Made by a program: the position numbers and the translations under genes
Part shown: piece after piece, positions 37,743 through 47,790 of the stretch
Numbering within the stretch: position 1 is the first letter of the stretch
How the letters are laid out: the number at the start of each line of letters is the position of its first letter
The notes under the pieces: model-generated
Databases searched by the model: none
What the model was told of the DNA's origin: nothing
What the model saw: the letters and a program-made list of their open reading frames with translations, nothing else
Assembly (NCBI RefSeq): GCF_025639885.1
Contig: NZ_CP106738.1
Span: 2,418,001-2,482,000 of the forward strand
DNA length: 64,000 bases
From: Roseovarius pelagicus
GTDB lineage: Bacteria > Pseudomonadota > Alphaproteobacteria > Rhodobacterales > Rhodobacteraceae
Direction of reading: 5' to 3'

Positions 37743-39482
37743 ATGGCTGCAATGCAATCATCAGCTACATCGACAATCGAATGCGACTACCTCGTTATCG
37801 GAGGCGGGTCCGCTGGCAGTGTTTTGGCCAACCGGCTCTCGAAAGATCCGAAGAATCGTGTTGTTCTTGTCGAGGCAGGGCGCGATCAGCCGCCCGACAG
37901 GGTCGAGCCGGAGTTGCTAAGCAGCTATCCGCGCGCGGCCTATTTTGATCCCAAGAATACATGGCCCGACCTCAAAGTGACTTGGGTCAGTTCGCCGCAG
38001 AACAAGCCCGATTTCATCAAGAAACAAACCCGCTACGAGCAAGCCCGCGTTATGGGCGGCGGCTCAAGCATCAACGATATGCAGGCGAACCGTGGCTTAC
38101 CGCTCGACTATGATGAATGGGCCGATCTCGGTGCCAAGGGCTGGGCGTGGGATGATGTACTTCCCTACTTCAGGAAGCTCGAAAGGGACATGGATTACGA
38201 TGGTCCCTTGCATGGCAAAGAAGGTCGCATCCCGGTGCGCCGCATCTCGCAGGATGCGTGGCCCGAATTTTCGAATGCAGTAGCAGCGTCTTTCGACGCG
38301 GCCGGTTTCGAGGCGCTCAAGGATCAGAACGCACAATTTGGCGACGGCTACTTTCCTATTTCGATCTCAAATGCCTACGATAGGCGGGTATCGGCTGCGA
38401 CGGCCTATTTGGACACTTCGGCGCGTCGCCGTCCGAACTTAACCATCCTGCCAAACACCACGGTTCTCGGGCTGTTACGCAACGGAACACAGTTTCGCGG
38501 CGCGCAGGCTTTAACACCCGATGGCACCTTGCGCATAAACGCGACCGAAACCGTTATTTCTGCGGGGGCACTGCATTCGCCCGCAATGCTGATGCGCGCG
38601 GGGGTCGGTCCCGCAGATGTGTTGAAGAGTGCAGGCGTCGACGTTGTCGCGGATCGCAACGGTGTGGGGCGAAATCTACAGGAACACCCGGCGCTTTCGG
38701 TGTCGGCATTTATCAATCCCCCTGCGCGCCTGCCTGAGACACTGGCGCGCCATATCCATGTCGCATTGCGCTACAGTTCCGGTGTCCGCGATTGCGGACC
38801 AAGCGACATGTACATGTTCGGCCTGAGCAAATCCGGCTGGCACCCGGTCGGCAAACAACTGGGGTCGTTGGTCGGATTCATCAATAAGCCCCACTCCAGC
38901 GGTCAGGTCACGATTACAGATCCGTCCCCGGAAGTGACGCCCGATGCAGATTTCAACATGCTGTCGGACTACCGTGACACCGAACGACTAAAGCAGATGG
39001 TCAAAATGTCGGCCCGTCTGTTCGAGCATCCTGCGATGCAGGAGGTCAGCCAACATACGTTCCCCTCCAGCTACAGCGAACGGGTTCGGGACCTAAACCG
39101 CGTCACGGTAAAGAACAAGGTTCTGACTCAAATTCTGGCGACCTGCCTCGACGGGCCGTCATGGCTGCGCAAGAACCTGTTGCGCCATCTCGTTCTCGAA
39201 GGGCCGCCGCTCGAGCGGTTGCTCGGGGATGAAGAATTGCTCGACGGGTTCGTGCATCAGTCCGTGCATGGTGTGTGGCATGCCTCATGCACCTGCCGGA
39301 TGGGGTCCGAAACAGACCCGGATGCGGTCGTGGATCCGACGGGCCGTGTCTATGGTGTGACTGGGCTGCGGGTAGCGGATGCATCGATCATGCCAGCTGT
39401 GCCGCGGGCCAATACCAATATCCCAACCATCATGATCGGCGAAAAGATGAGCGATCATATCCTCGCCGACACAAAACCATAA
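37743..39482 (+). CDS. GMC family oxidoreductase
   Basis: A 579-residue FAD enzyme with YLVIGGGSAGSVLANRLS (about 15-32), ARVMGGGSSINDMQANRG (GMC signature 1), SAGALHSPAMLMRAGVG (signature 2), active-site His in VWHASCTCRMG and the partner Asn in PRANTNIPTIMIGEK. It is longer than the GMC enzyme at 30002 and clearly divergent from it. Likely alcohol oxidation, followed by the aldehyde dehydrogenase next door. Start ATG 37743 lies one base after the amidohydrolase stop (TGAGATG), with TCGGAGG upstream. Confidence 0.9.
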   Translation: MAAMQSSATSTIECDYLVIGGGSAGSVLANRLSKDPKNRVVLVEAGRDQPPDRVEPELLSSYPRAAYFDPKNTWPDLKVTWVSSPQNKPDFIKKQTRYEQARVMGGGSSINDMQANRGLPLDYDEWADLGAKGWAWDDVLPYFRKLERDMDYDGPLHGKEGRIPVRRISQDAWPEFSNAVAASFDAAGFEALKDQNAQFGDGYFPISISNAYDRRVSAATAYLDTSARRRPNLTILPNTTVLGLLRNGTQFRGAQALTPDGTLRINATETVISAGALHSPAMLMRAGVGPADVLKSAGVDVVADRNGVGRNLQEHPALSVSAFINPPARLPETLARHIHVALRYSSGVRDCGPSDMYMFGLSKSGWHPVGKQLGSLVGFINKPHSSGQVTITDPSPEVTPDADFNMLSDYRDTERLKQMVKMSARLFEHPAMQEVSQHTFPSSYSERVRDLNRVTVKNKVLTQILATCLDGPSWLRKNLLRHLVLEGPPLERLLGDEELLDGFVHQSVHGVWHASCTCRMGSETDPDAVVDPTGRVYGVTGLRVADASIMPAVPRANTNIPTIMIGEKMSDHILADTKP

Positions 39483-39529
39483 ATCGGGCAGGCATATTCC
39501 AGCCCCTCGTCGCAATTGCACGGACAGAT

Positions 39530-40969
39530 ATGATGACACAAAACATGAACTACATCGGCGGCCAATGGGTCGAAGCGTCCGAGACAAATTCCAACATTAA
39601 TCCATCCGATACGTCGGATTGTGTCGGTCGTTACGCTCACGGTGATGCGCAGAACATGGCCGATGCCATAGACGCGGCCTTTGTCGCCAAAGACAAATGG
39701 CGCTGGTCCAGTATCCAGAGTCGTGCTGACGCGCTGGACAAGGTCGGGACCGAAATTCTGGCGCGCAAGGACGAACTGGGTGAGCTTCTGGCCCGCGAAG
39801 AGGGCAAAGTGCGCAGCGAGGCCACCGGCGAAGTCGTCCGCGCTGGCCAAGTTTTTAAATTCTTCGCCGGAGAGGCTTTGCGCCTTGCCGGGGAGCGGAT
39901 TGCGTCGGTCCGCGAGAACATAGATGTGGAAATACTGCGCGAACCAACCGGTGTGGTCGGGGTGATCACGCCATGGAATTTTCCGATCGCGATCCCGGCT
40001 TGGAAAATCGCCGCGGCGCTGGCCTATGGCAATACGGTCGTGTTCAAACCGGCCGATCTGGTGCCTGCCTCGGCTTGGGCACTAAGCGAAATGCTCAGCC
40101 GTGCAGGTCTGCCCGATGGTGTTTTCAATCTGGTGATGGGACGCGGTTCCGTTGTCGGTGACACGCTCTTGAATTCACCGTTCGTCCACGGTGTTACGTT
40201 CACCGGCTCTGTTTCCACGGGCAGCCATGTGATCTCTACCTGCGCCAGTCGAGGCGCCAAGGTGCAGGCGGAAATGGGGGGCAAAAACCCTCTGGTCGTT
40301 CTCGACGATGCTGATCTCGATGTGGCTGTGTCGGCGGCCCTCAACGGCGCGTTCTATGGCACCGGACAGCGCTGTACGGCCTCCAGCCGCCTGATCGTCA
40401 CCAAGGGGATTCACGATGAATTTGTCGCGGCACTGACCAAAGCGCTGAAGGAAACGAAAGTCGGTCACGCACTGGATGACACGAGCAAGATCGGGCCAGT
40501 GGTGTCGAAATCACAATTGCAGCAGAATCTCGACTATGTCGAAATCGGCAAATCGGAAGGCGCGGAACTGGCTTTTGGCGGCGATCTTCTGCACCGCGAA
40601 ACGCCAGGCTTTTACATGCAGCCGGCATTGTTCTGCGAAACCGAAAACACCATGCGGATTAATCAGGAAGAGATATTCGGTCCTGTCGCATCGGTCATTC
40701 GCGCTGACGATTATGACGAAGCGGTGGCCATAGCGAACGACGTCTCGTTCGGCCTGTCATCGGGGATCTGCACGACATCACTGCGCTGTGCATCGGACTT
40801 CAAACACCGCTCTGCAGCGGGCCTCGTCATGGTCAACCTGCCGACGGCAGGTATCGATTACCATGTGCCATTCGGAGGGCGCAAGGCGTCATCATATGGC
40901 GCGCGCGAGCAGGGGAGCTACGCGCGCGAATTCTACACCACCGTGAAAACTGCCTACGTCAACTACTGA
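39530..40969 (+). CDS. NAD(P)-dependent aldehyde dehydrogenase
   Basis: A 479-residue full-length aldehyde dehydrogenase. TPWNFPIAIPAWK binds the cofactor, the general base Glu lies in QAEMGGKNPL, the catalytic Cys in GTGQRCTASSR, and EIFGPVASV and FGGRKASSYGAREQG complete the C-terminal domain. It is similar along its length to the truncated copy at 16576. It would oxidise the aldehyde from the GMC enzyme 47 bp upstream to the acid. Followed by the second Liv cassette. Confidence 0.93.
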   Translation: MMTQNMNYIGGQWVEASETNSNINPSDTSDCVGRYAHGDAQNMADAIDAAFVAKDKWRWSSIQSRADALDKVGTEILARKDELGELLAREEGKVRSEATGEVVRAGQVFKFFAGEALRLAGERIASVRENIDVEILREPTGVVGVITPWNFPIAIPAWKIAAALAYGNTVVFKPADLVPASAWALSEMLSRAGLPDGVFNLVMGRGSVVGDTLLNSPFVHGVTFTGSVSTGSHVISTCASRGAKVQAEMGGKNPLVVLDDADLDVAVSAALNGAFYGTGQRCTASSRLIVTKGIHDEFVAALTKALKETKVGHALDDTSKIGPVVSKSQLQQNLDYVEIGKSEGAELAFGGDLLHRETPGFYMQPALFCETENTMRINQEEIFGPVASVIRADDYDEAVAIANDVSFGLSSGICTTSLRCASDFKHRSAAGLVMVNLPTAGIDYHVPFGGRKASSYGAREQGSYAREFYTTVKTAYVNY

Positions 40970-41027
40970 AGGATGACGGGGCGGATTTACGAATAATCCG
41001 ATTTTTAAACTGAGGAGGAGAGAGACT

Positions 41028-42233
41028 ATGAGACTTGATGTAATGTTACGGACGACGGTTGCGGCTTGTGCGATTTTGGGCGCGCCTGGAGCGTTTGCGG
41101 ATGTGACTTTTGGCGCGCTTTATCCGTTCAGCGGTCAGTTGGCACTGCTTGGTGAGGAGAGTGCGCGGGGGCTTGAGCTTGCGGTTGACGAGATGAACGC
41201 GGCGGGCGGTGTCCAGGGCGAGCAGATCGTGCTGGAGCGTGGCGATGCTGTGGACAACAACCAGGCGATTGGCGAGGCGCGGCGGTTGATCTCGCGCGAA
41301 GAGGTCAAGGCGATTTTCGGCAGCTATTCGTCGTCGCGGTCGATCGCGGCGAGCCAGGTGGCCGAACTGAACGGGATCCCCTATTTTGAGCTTGGCGCGG
41401 TTGCCGACGAGGTGACGGGGCGCGGCCTTGAGTATCTGTTCCGTGTCAATCCGACGGCCGAGAACATGGGCGAGACGATTATCAACATGGTCGTCGACAA
41501 GGTGGCTCCGGGGGCGGGCGTCGCGGCTGGTGACCTGAAGATCGCGATCATCCACGAGGACAGCAGCTATGGCACGTCGGTGGCCGGTCACCAGAAGCGT
41601 TTTGCCGAGGAGAAGGGCCTGAACATCGTCGTCGAGCAGTCCTATCCGGCGTCGACGGTCGATATGTCGTCGATCGTTCTGGACCTCAAGCAGCGCGGCG
41701 TGGACGTGGTTCTGCAATGTTCGTATCAGAACGATTCGGTGCTGTTTTTGCAGCAGGCGCACGAGGCGGATTTCAAGCCACTGGCGATCATCGGGGGCGG
41801 GGGCGGCTATTCGATGCAGCCGACGGCCGAGGCGGTTGGCCATGACGTGATCGACGGTGTTCTGAACACCGACTTCACTCAGTATATCGTGAACAAGGAG
41901 TTCACGCCGGGGATCGACGATTTTCTGGCGGCATATCAGGAGAAATACGGCACCGCCCCGCGTTCGGGTCACTCGCTGACGAACTATGTGGGTGCGATGG
42001 CGGTGCTTCAGGCGCTGAACGAGGCGGACGGGTTCGAGGCCGATACGATTCTTGAGACGGTTCGCGGGATTGACATTGCGGAGGGGTCGACCGCTGCGGG
42101 TTATGGTGTGAAGTTCGGTGAGAACAACCAGAACGTGCGTGCGCGGATGATGGGCCTGCAATGGCAGGACGGCAAGCTGGTGACGGTCTATCCGGATGAT
42201 GCTGCGGCAGCAGAGTTTCGGATGAACAAGTAA
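41028..42233 (+). CDS. branched-chain amino acid-type ABC transporter substrate-binding protein (copy 2)
   Basis: Same 401-residue sequence as the copy at 22280, with the Sec signal peptide cut after GAFA. Because the protein is identical, ligand specificity is the same; only the promoter context differs. Here it follows an aldehyde dehydrogenase by 58 bp and is probably expressed with the iadA-GMC-ALDH genes. Confidence 0.9.
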   Translation: MRLDVMLRTTVAACAILGAPGAFADVTFGALYPFSGQLALLGEESARGLELAVDEMNAAGGVQGEQIVLERGDAVDNNQAIGEARRLISREEVKAIFGSYSSSRSIAASQVAELNGIPYFELGAVADEVTGRGLEYLFRVNPTAENMGETIINMVVDKVAPGAGVAAGDLKIAIIHEDSSYGTSVAGHQKRFAEEKGLNIVVEQSYPASTVDMSSIVLDLKQRGVDVVLQCSYQNDSVLFLQQAHEADFKPLAIIGGGGGYSMQPTAEAVGHDVIDGVLNTDFTQYIVNKEFTPGIDDFLAAYQEKYGTAPRSGHSLTNYVGAMAVLQALNEADGFEADTILETVRGIDIAEGSTAAGYGVKFGENNQNVRARMMGLQWQDGKLVTVYPDDAAAAEFRMNK

Positions 42234-42251
42234 TCCCTTTCGGGATCAATC

Positions 42252-42276
42252 GGGGCGGCCCTGAACGGGCCGCCCC
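42252..42276 (+). terminator. stem-loop between binding-protein and permease genes (copy 2)
   Basis: Same perfect 10-bp stem (42252-42261 with 42267-42276) as in copy 1; probable mRNA stabiliser or attenuator. Confidence 0.6.
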
Positions 42277-42308
42277 CTGCATCTTACTGGACAGGATGGG
42301 ACGCGGGG

Positions 42309-43193
42309 ATGGACGTATTTCTTCAAGTTGTGGTGAACGGTCTGATGCTGGGGGGGCTTTTTGCCATCACCAGCGTGGGGCTGACGCTGATCTTTGGCAT
42401 CGTCAAAGTTGTGAACTTTGCGCATGGCGAGTTTTTGATGATCGGGATGTACGCTGCGTTTCTGGTCACAACGCAGCTGGGGGTGCACCCTTATGCGGCG
42501 GTGGTCGCGGTGACGCCGCTGCTGTTTGTGCTGGGGATGATGACGCAGAAATTCCTGATCGAGCCTTTGATGTCGGCGCGTAATCACGACATTCAGATTT
42601 TTGCCACGGTCGGATTGTCGACGGCGCTGATCAATCTGGCGTTGCTGCTGTTTGGCGCCGATATCGCCTCGACGCCGTCCTACGGGCTGCGCAACTCGAT
42701 CGAGATCGGGTCGATCCGGCTGCTGACGGGACAGGTCGTGATGTTCATCGTTGCGGTGGTTCTGGTGATCGGTCTGCACTTCTTTTTGCAGCACACGCAG
42801 GCCGGGCGTGGCATTCGCGCAGTGGCCCAGAACCGGGCCGCCGCGCAGTTGATGGGGATCAATGTCAGCCGGGTCTACATGATCACCTTCGGGCTCGGCG
42901 CGGCCTGTGTCGGGGTTGCGGCGACACTGGTCGCCCCGCTTTATCCGACGTCGCCGGGGATCGGCACCTACTTTGTGCTGACGGCCTTTGTGGTTGTGGT
43001 TCTGGGGGGTCTCGGTTCGATCGGGGGGGCGTTTCTGGGGGCGATGATCATCGGTCTGATCGATAGTCTTTCGGGTTTTTACATCGGGTCCGACATGCGC
43101 GAAGTCGCGGTGTTCGGAGTCTTTCTTCTCATTTTGATCCTGCGTCCGCAGGGCCTGTTCGGAGGGCGGCAGACCTTGTCGCATGTATCATGA
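42309..43193 (+). CDS. livH: Liv-type ABC transporter permease LivH (copy 2)
   Basis: A 294-residue permease identical to that at 23561, with the same 4-bp overlap with the next gene. A complete second importer is encoded here, so dosage or differential regulation, rather than new specificity, would explain its retention. Confidence 0.93.
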   Translation: MDVFLQVVVNGLMLGGLFAITSVGLTLIFGIVKVVNFAHGEFLMIGMYAAFLVTTQLGVHPYAAVVAVTPLLFVLGMMTQKFLIEPLMSARNHDIQIFATVGLSTALINLALLLFGADIASTPSYGLRNSIEIGSIRLLTGQVVMFIVAVVLVIGLHFFLQHTQAGRGIRAVAQNRAAAQLMGINVSRVYMITFGLGAACVGVAATLVAPLYPTSPGIGTYFVLTAFVVVVLGGLGSIGGAFLGAMIIGLIDSLSGFYIGSDMREVAVFGVFLLILILRPQGLFGGRQTLSHVS

Positions 43194-44995
43194 GCGACAG
43201 CACGAACATCTCACCTGACACTGCGTCCCGGACCGCCGGTCACACCCGATTGGCGGGGCTGGCGTTGCTGGCGCTGCTGGCGGCGATCTTCATCACGCCG
43301 GTCGTGGTGGACGACCAGTTCGTCTATCACATCTTCATCACGATCTGCATCTTTGCGGGTCTGTCGACGGCCTGGAACATTGTCGGCGGTTTTGCCGGGC
43401 AACTCTCGCTGGGTCACGCGATTTTTTACGGGATCGGCGCCTATGTGGGCGTGATGCTGACGAATATGGGCATCTCTCCGTGGCTGGGCATGTTTGCGGG
43501 GGCGGGGATCGCCGCTGCGGTGGCGGTGGTCATCAGCTATCCTTGCTTCCGCCTGCACGGGCCTTTCTTTGCGTTGTCGACGATTGCGCTGCTGGAGGTG
43601 TTCCGGGTTCTGGCGCTGCACTTCCGCGACTTTACCGGTGGGGCGACGGGGATGATGATCCCGCTGAACATCGGCTGGGAATGGATGGTGTTCCGAGAAC
43701 GCCTGCCAGCGCTGATCATCGCGTTCGGAATGATGTGCTTTATCCTGGCGGTTGCCTGGTGGATCCGCTCGCATCGGCTGGGCTTCCAGCTTGTGGCGAC
43801 GCGCGAGCGCGAGAGCGCGGCGCGCGGGGCAGGGGTCTCGACGGTCAAGGTACGTCTGATCGCGGTTGCCATCTCGGCGGCGCTGACGGCGATGATGGGC
43901 ACGTTCCACGGGATGTATCTGACCTTTATAGAGCCTGAATCGGCCTTCTCGCTGGCGTTTTCGATCCAGATCGCGATGTTTGCGCTGATCGGCGGCATCG
44001 GCACGGTGTTCGGGCCGCTGCTGGGGGCGGTCCTGCTGGTGCCGATCACCGAATTTGCGCGCGGCGCGCTGGGGGCCGAGGCGATCGGGCTGCACGGTTT
44101 TGTCTATGGTGTGGTGCTGGTGCTGGTGGTGATCTTCATTCCGAACGGCCTGATGGGGCTTGTCGGGCGGTTCTTCGTCGCGCGCCGGGACGCTGGCGGG
44201 CAGGCGGCGGCGGTGGCCGAGCCTGCACAGGCGCGTGCGTTTACCCCGCCCGAGCCGGGCGAAGAGATCGTGCGGGTTCGCAACCTCAACAAGCATTTTG
44301 GCGGCCTGCATGTAACCAACGATGTGTCCTTTACCCTGCGCGAGGGTGAAATCCTGGGCCTGATCGGGCCGAACGGTGCGGGCAAGACGACGCTGTTCAA
44401 CATGATCTCGGGCTTCATGGATGCCGACAGCGGCACGGTCGAAGTGCGCGGTCCGGACGGCACCTGGCACAGCCCGACCAATCCGGCGGACTTTGCCACG
44501 CTGGGCGTGGGGCGGACCTTCCAGATCGTGCAGCCCTTTGCGGCGATGACGGTCGAGGAAAACATCATGGTCGGCGCGTTCCATCGCTATCCGCATGTGA
44601 ACGACGCGCGCGCGGCGGCGCGCCGCACGGCCGAGAAGATGGGGCTGGCGCCCTTTCTGGATGCCGAGGCGTCATCGCTGACCATCGGCGGGCTGAAGCG
44701 GCTTGAGGTGGCGCGTGTGATGGCGATGGAACCGCGTGTTCTGCTGCTGGACGAGGTGATGGCAGGCATCAATCAGGCGGACGTGCGCCGGGCGATCGAT
44801 CTGATGCTGTCGATCCGCGACACGGGTGTGTCGATTATCGCGATCGAGCATGTGATGCAGGCGGTGATGTCGCTGTCGGATCATGTGATCGTGCTGAGCT
44901 CGGGCAAGGTGATCGCCGAGGGCAAGCCGCAGGCGGTGGTCGAGGATCCACAGGTGATCGAGGCATATCTTGGCAAGGAGTTCACCCATGCTTGA
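43190..44995 (+). CDS. fused Liv-type permease-ATPase (LivM-LivG, copy 2)
   Basis: A 601-residue permease-ATPase fusion identical to that at 24442, with Walker A GPNGAGKTT and Walker B VLLLDEVMAGI intact. No substitution or frameshift separates the copies. Confidence 0.93.
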   Translation: MSDSTNISPDTASRTAGHTRLAGLALLALLAAIFITPVVVDDQFVYHIFITICIFAGLSTAWNIVGGFAGQLSLGHAIFYGIGAYVGVMLTNMGISPWLGMFAGAGIAAAVAVVISYPCFRLHGPFFALSTIALLEVFRVLALHFRDFTGGATGMMIPLNIGWEWMVFRERLPALIIAFGMMCFILAVAWWIRSHRLGFQLVATRERESAARGAGVSTVKVRLIAVAISAALTAMMGTFHGMYLTFIEPESAFSLAFSIQIAMFALIGGIGTVFGPLLGAVLLVPITEFARGALGAEAIGLHGFVYGVVLVLVVIFIPNGLMGLVGRFFVARRDAGGQAAAVAEPAQARAFTPPEPGEEIVRVRNLNKHFGGLHVTNDVSFTLREGEILGLIGPNGAGKTTLFNMISGFMDADSGTVEVRGPDGTWHSPTNPADFATLGVGRTFQIVQPFAAMTVEENIMVGAFHRYPHVNDARAAARRTAEKMGLAPFLDAEASSLTIGGLKRLEVARVMAMEPRVLLLDEVMAGINQADVRRAIDLMLSIRDTGVSIIAIEHVMQAVMSLSDHVIVLSSGKVIAEGKPQAVVEDPQVIEAYLGKEFTHA

Positions 44996-45692
44996 ACTGA
45001 CAGGCATCAACGCGGGCTACGGCGCGACGACCATCCTGCATGACGTGTCACTGAACGTGACCGAGGGCGAGGTCGTCACCATCGTCGGCGCCAATGGCGC
45101 GGGCAAGACGACGACGCTGCGCACAATCTCGGGGCTGATCAAGCCGACGGCAGGCACGATCCGGTTCGACGGACAGGACATCACCCGGCTCAGTTCGCAC
45201 GAGGTGGTCGAACTCGGGATCACCATGATCCCCGAGGGACGCCAGTTGTTCCCGGACATGACGGTTGGTGAAAACCTCAAGATGGGCGCCTATCGCAAGG
45301 GCGCGCGCGCCAGCCAGTCACAGCTGATGGACGAGGTTCTGGACCTGTTCCCGCGCGTTCGCGAACGGCTGGAGCAAAAGGCCAACTCGCTCTCGGGGGG
45401 CGAACAGCAGATGGTCGCCATCGCGCGCGGCCTGATGGCCAAACCACGCCTGCTGATGTTCGACGAGCCGTCCCTGGGCCTCGCTCCGATCATCGTAAGC
45501 CAGGTCTTCGACGTGATCGATAGCATCGTGAAAACCGGCGCGACCGTGCTCATCGTCGAGCAAAACGTCTTCCACACCCTAAAGGCCGCAGACCGCGGAT
45601 ACGTCCTGGAAAACGGAGAAATCGTCCTCACCGACAACGCCGACGCTCTCCTGCAAAACCCACACGTCAGAAAAGCATACCTGGGAATTTAA
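44988..45692 (+). CDS. livF: Liv-type ABC transporter ATPase LivF (copy 2)
   Basis: A 234-residue ATPase identical to that at 26240. The shift in codon composition within its last third is also present, so it predates the duplication. TAATG couples it to the CoA transferase gene. Confidence 0.92.
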   Translation: MLELTGINAGYGATTILHDVSLNVTEGEVVTIVGANGAGKTTTLRTISGLIKPTAGTIRFDGQDITRLSSHEVVELGITMIPEGRQLFPDMTVGENLKMGAYRKGARASQSQLMDEVLDLFPRVRERLEQKANSLSGGEQQMVAIARGLMAKPRLLMFDEPSLGLAPIIVSQVFDVIDSIVKTGATVLIVEQNVFHTLKAADRGYVLENGEIVLTDNADALLQNPHVRKAYLGI

Positions 45693-46921
45693 TGATGACT
45701 GTTGTTTCGCAAAAGGATCATGACGCCGGGTCGGGACAATTTCTGAATGGTTTGAGGATCCTTGACTTCAGCTCGGTTGTTATGGGCCCGTTCGCCACCC
45801 AGCTTCTGGCGGACATGGGCGCGGATGTTATCAAGGTCGAGCCGCCCGGCGGAGATCTGGTCCGGTATTATCGTCCGCAACGGTCACGTGAACAAAGTGG
45901 CCTGTTCATGTCGTTGCACCGCAACAAACGTAGTGTGGTTCTTGACCTCAAGAAGGACGGCGCAGGCGAGGCGCTTAACCACTTGGTCGGTGCGACCGAT
46001 GTGGTTTTGCATAACTTCCGGCCTGCCGTCGCGCGGCGTCTTGGGCTGGAATATGCGGATCTGCGCAAAGCCAACGACAAGATCATTCTGTGCAAGACGT
46101 ATGGTTTCGGAGAGGGCGGACCCCGTCAGGAAGACCCAGCCTATGACGATGTAATTCAGGCGTCTTCCGGACTGTCTGATATGTTTCAGCGCACGACCGG
46201 CAAACCGGCCTATGTGCCCTCGATGATCTCTGACAAGATCGTCGGCCAGATGGCGGCACTGGCGATCGCCTCGGCGGCATTCCGGGTCGCGACCCATGGT
46301 GTCGGCTGTGAGGTCGAAGTGCCGATGTATGAAACGATGGTCGCGTTCAATCTGGCGGAAAATTTTTCCGCCGCCGCGTTCGAGCCGCCTCTGTCGGATT
46401 TTGGATGGGCGCGCAGCATCAGCCCCATGCGCAAACCTTTTCCCACCAGCGACGGTTATGTGTGCATCTTGCCCTATACAGATCAGAACTGGCGCGACTT
46501 TCTGACGGTTGGCGGCCAGGCAAGCGTTCTGAAAGACGACAGGTTCCGCACGCTGGCCGACCGGGCGTTGAACATTGATGCCCTCTACAAGGTGGCCGAG
46601 ACGATCACGCCGTTACAAAGCAGCGACGAATGGGTCCGTTTCGCCCGTGATCACAATATCCCGGCGTCCCCAATCACGGCGATGTCCGATCTGATAGACG
46701 AACCGCATCTGGTCGCTGTCAACATGTTCGAAACGGCGCAACATCCGACAGAGGGAGCTTATCGCGTGTGCCGGGGCCCGGTTCGCGATAGCGAGACAGA
46801 TTGGCAGCTGCGCCGCCACGCTCCGGGACTGGGTGAACATACTCGCGAAATCCTTGAAGAAAGCGGATGCCCCGAAGAACGTATCAACCACCTAATCGAA
46901 ACTGCGGTGATCATTGGCTAG
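45692..46921 (+). CDS. family III CoA transferase (CaiB/BaiF)
   Basis: A 409-residue transferase that moves CoA between carboxylates. LRILDFSSVVMGPFATQLLA near the N-terminus binds CoA, and the catalytic Asp that forms the aspartyl-CoA anhydride is in DPAYDDVIQASSGL (about 155). The C-terminal part includes the RRHAPGLGEHTREIL block typical of the family. It would activate the acid made by the aldehyde dehydrogenase. The first two codons (ATG ATG) and two further bases are part of the repeat; the shorter paralogue at 51208 is clearly different. Confidence 0.9.
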   Translation: MMTVVSQKDHDAGSGQFLNGLRILDFSSVVMGPFATQLLADMGADVIKVEPPGGDLVRYYRPQRSREQSGLFMSLHRNKRSVVLDLKKDGAGEALNHLVGATDVVLHNFRPAVARRLGLEYADLRKANDKIILCKTYGFGEGGPRQEDPAYDDVIQASSGLSDMFQRTTGKPAYVPSMISDKIVGQMAALAIASAAFRVATHGVGCEVEVPMYETMVAFNLAENFSAAAFEPPLSDFGWARSISPMRKPFPTSDGYVCILPYTDQNWRDFLTVGGQASVLKDDRFRTLADRALNIDALYKVAETITPLQSSDEWVRFARDHNIPASPITAMSDLIDEPHLVAVNMFETAQHPTEGAYRVCRGPVRDSETDWQLRRHAPGLGEHTREILEESGCPEERINHLIETAVIIG

Positions 46922-46980
46922 ATCAGGATTGCCTGCACAGGGCCAGACGCCGCGGCCCGCATTTCGCGAAAGGACATGAC

Positions 46981-47790
46981 ATGAGAAACGACCTGAGCGT
47001 TCGTACGCATGCAGGGGTGACGATCCTGAAATTCTCGCGTCCCGAGAGCATGAACGCGATGACGCCGGATATGGAAGGCGCACTGCGTGACGCAATAGAG
47101 GCGGCGTCGGTTGACCCGGACGTAAAGGTGATCCTGTTGACCGGAGAGGGCAGGGCGTTTTGTGCCGGAGCCGACCTCAAGGCGGTGAAGGCCGGTGATT
47201 ACTATGAAAAGCAAGGGAAGCTGCTGGCGCGCGCCGATGCGACAGAAGCGCCCTATATCGGGCGGTTCAGCTACTTTGCGCTATGTCCTAAGCCGATCAT
47301 CGCGTTCCTTAACGGCGCGGCGATCGGGGTGGGGATGACGATCGCGCTGCATTGTGACATCCGCCTTGTGAACTCCGACGCAAAACTGTCCTTTGCTTTT
47401 CCGCGTCTCGGGTTGGCGGCGGAAGAGGGGGTTGCCTTTCTGTTGCCCCGTCTTATCGGTGCATCAGCCGCGATGGAGTTGTTGTTAAGCGGCAAGAGGT
47501 TCACCGGGCGCGATGCTGCGAGCTATGGTTTGGCCACGCTGCTAGATGACCCGGAGCCGGATGAGGCGGCCGCACTCGCGCGGGTCGGGGATATGTTCGA
47601 TCTGTGTTCGCCGGATGCGATGCGCCGGATCAAAGCCCAGATATGGGAGAGCTGGCTGGCGGAGTATGAAACTGCGATCCGGACAGCCCGTAAAGAAGTA
47701 ATGGAGAGCCGCAACAGCGCCGATTTTGCCGAAGCGGTGGCAGGGTTCGCAGAAAAGCGGCCGCCGCGGTTTCAGGGTCTGGAATCGTGA
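46981..47790 (+). CDS. enoyl-CoA hydratase/isomerase family protein
   Basis: A 269-residue crotonase. The first oxyanion-hole segment is GEGRAFCAGADLKAVK (about 57-72) and the second is NGAAIGVGMTIALHCDIRL (about 108-126). The catalytic position after PRLGLAAEEG has Glu residues as in hydratases. ATG 46981 has AAAGGA upstream and lies 59 bp after the CoA transferase. It would hydrate the enoyl-CoA produced by acyl-CoA dehydrogenases such as those at 48834-51022. Overlaps the 3' end of the converging LysR gene by 19 bp. Confidence 0.9.
   Translation: MRNDLSVRTHAGVTILKFSRPESMNAMTPDMEGALRDAIEAASVDPDVKVILLTGEGRAFCAGADLKAVKAGDYYEKQGKLLARADATEAPYIGRFSYFALCPKPIIAFLNGAAIGVGMTIALHCDIRLVNSDAKLSFAFPRLGLAAEEGVAFLLPRLIGASAAMELLLSGKRFTGRDAASYGLATLLDDPEPDEAAALARVGDMFDLCSPDAMRRIKAQIWESWLAEYETAIRTARKEVMESRNSADFAEAVAGFAEKRPPRFQGLES

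Larger units (their letters stand above)
41013..45699 (+). repeat. 4,687-bp Liv cassette, direct repeat copy 2
   Basis: Reads the same as 22265-26951, in the same orientation. The left boundary is the A of AGGAGG, 15 bp before the binding-protein ATG. The right boundary is eight bases into the CoA transferase gene. Recombination between the copies would excise 18.7 kb. Confidence 0.95.

Noticed and set aside
41046-44596. Long minus-strand frames opposite the Liv genes (up to 461 codons), also in copy 1.
   Set aside because: They are rich in Arg, His, Gln and Pro, mirror GC-rich codons of the real genes, and lack ribosome sites or motifs.
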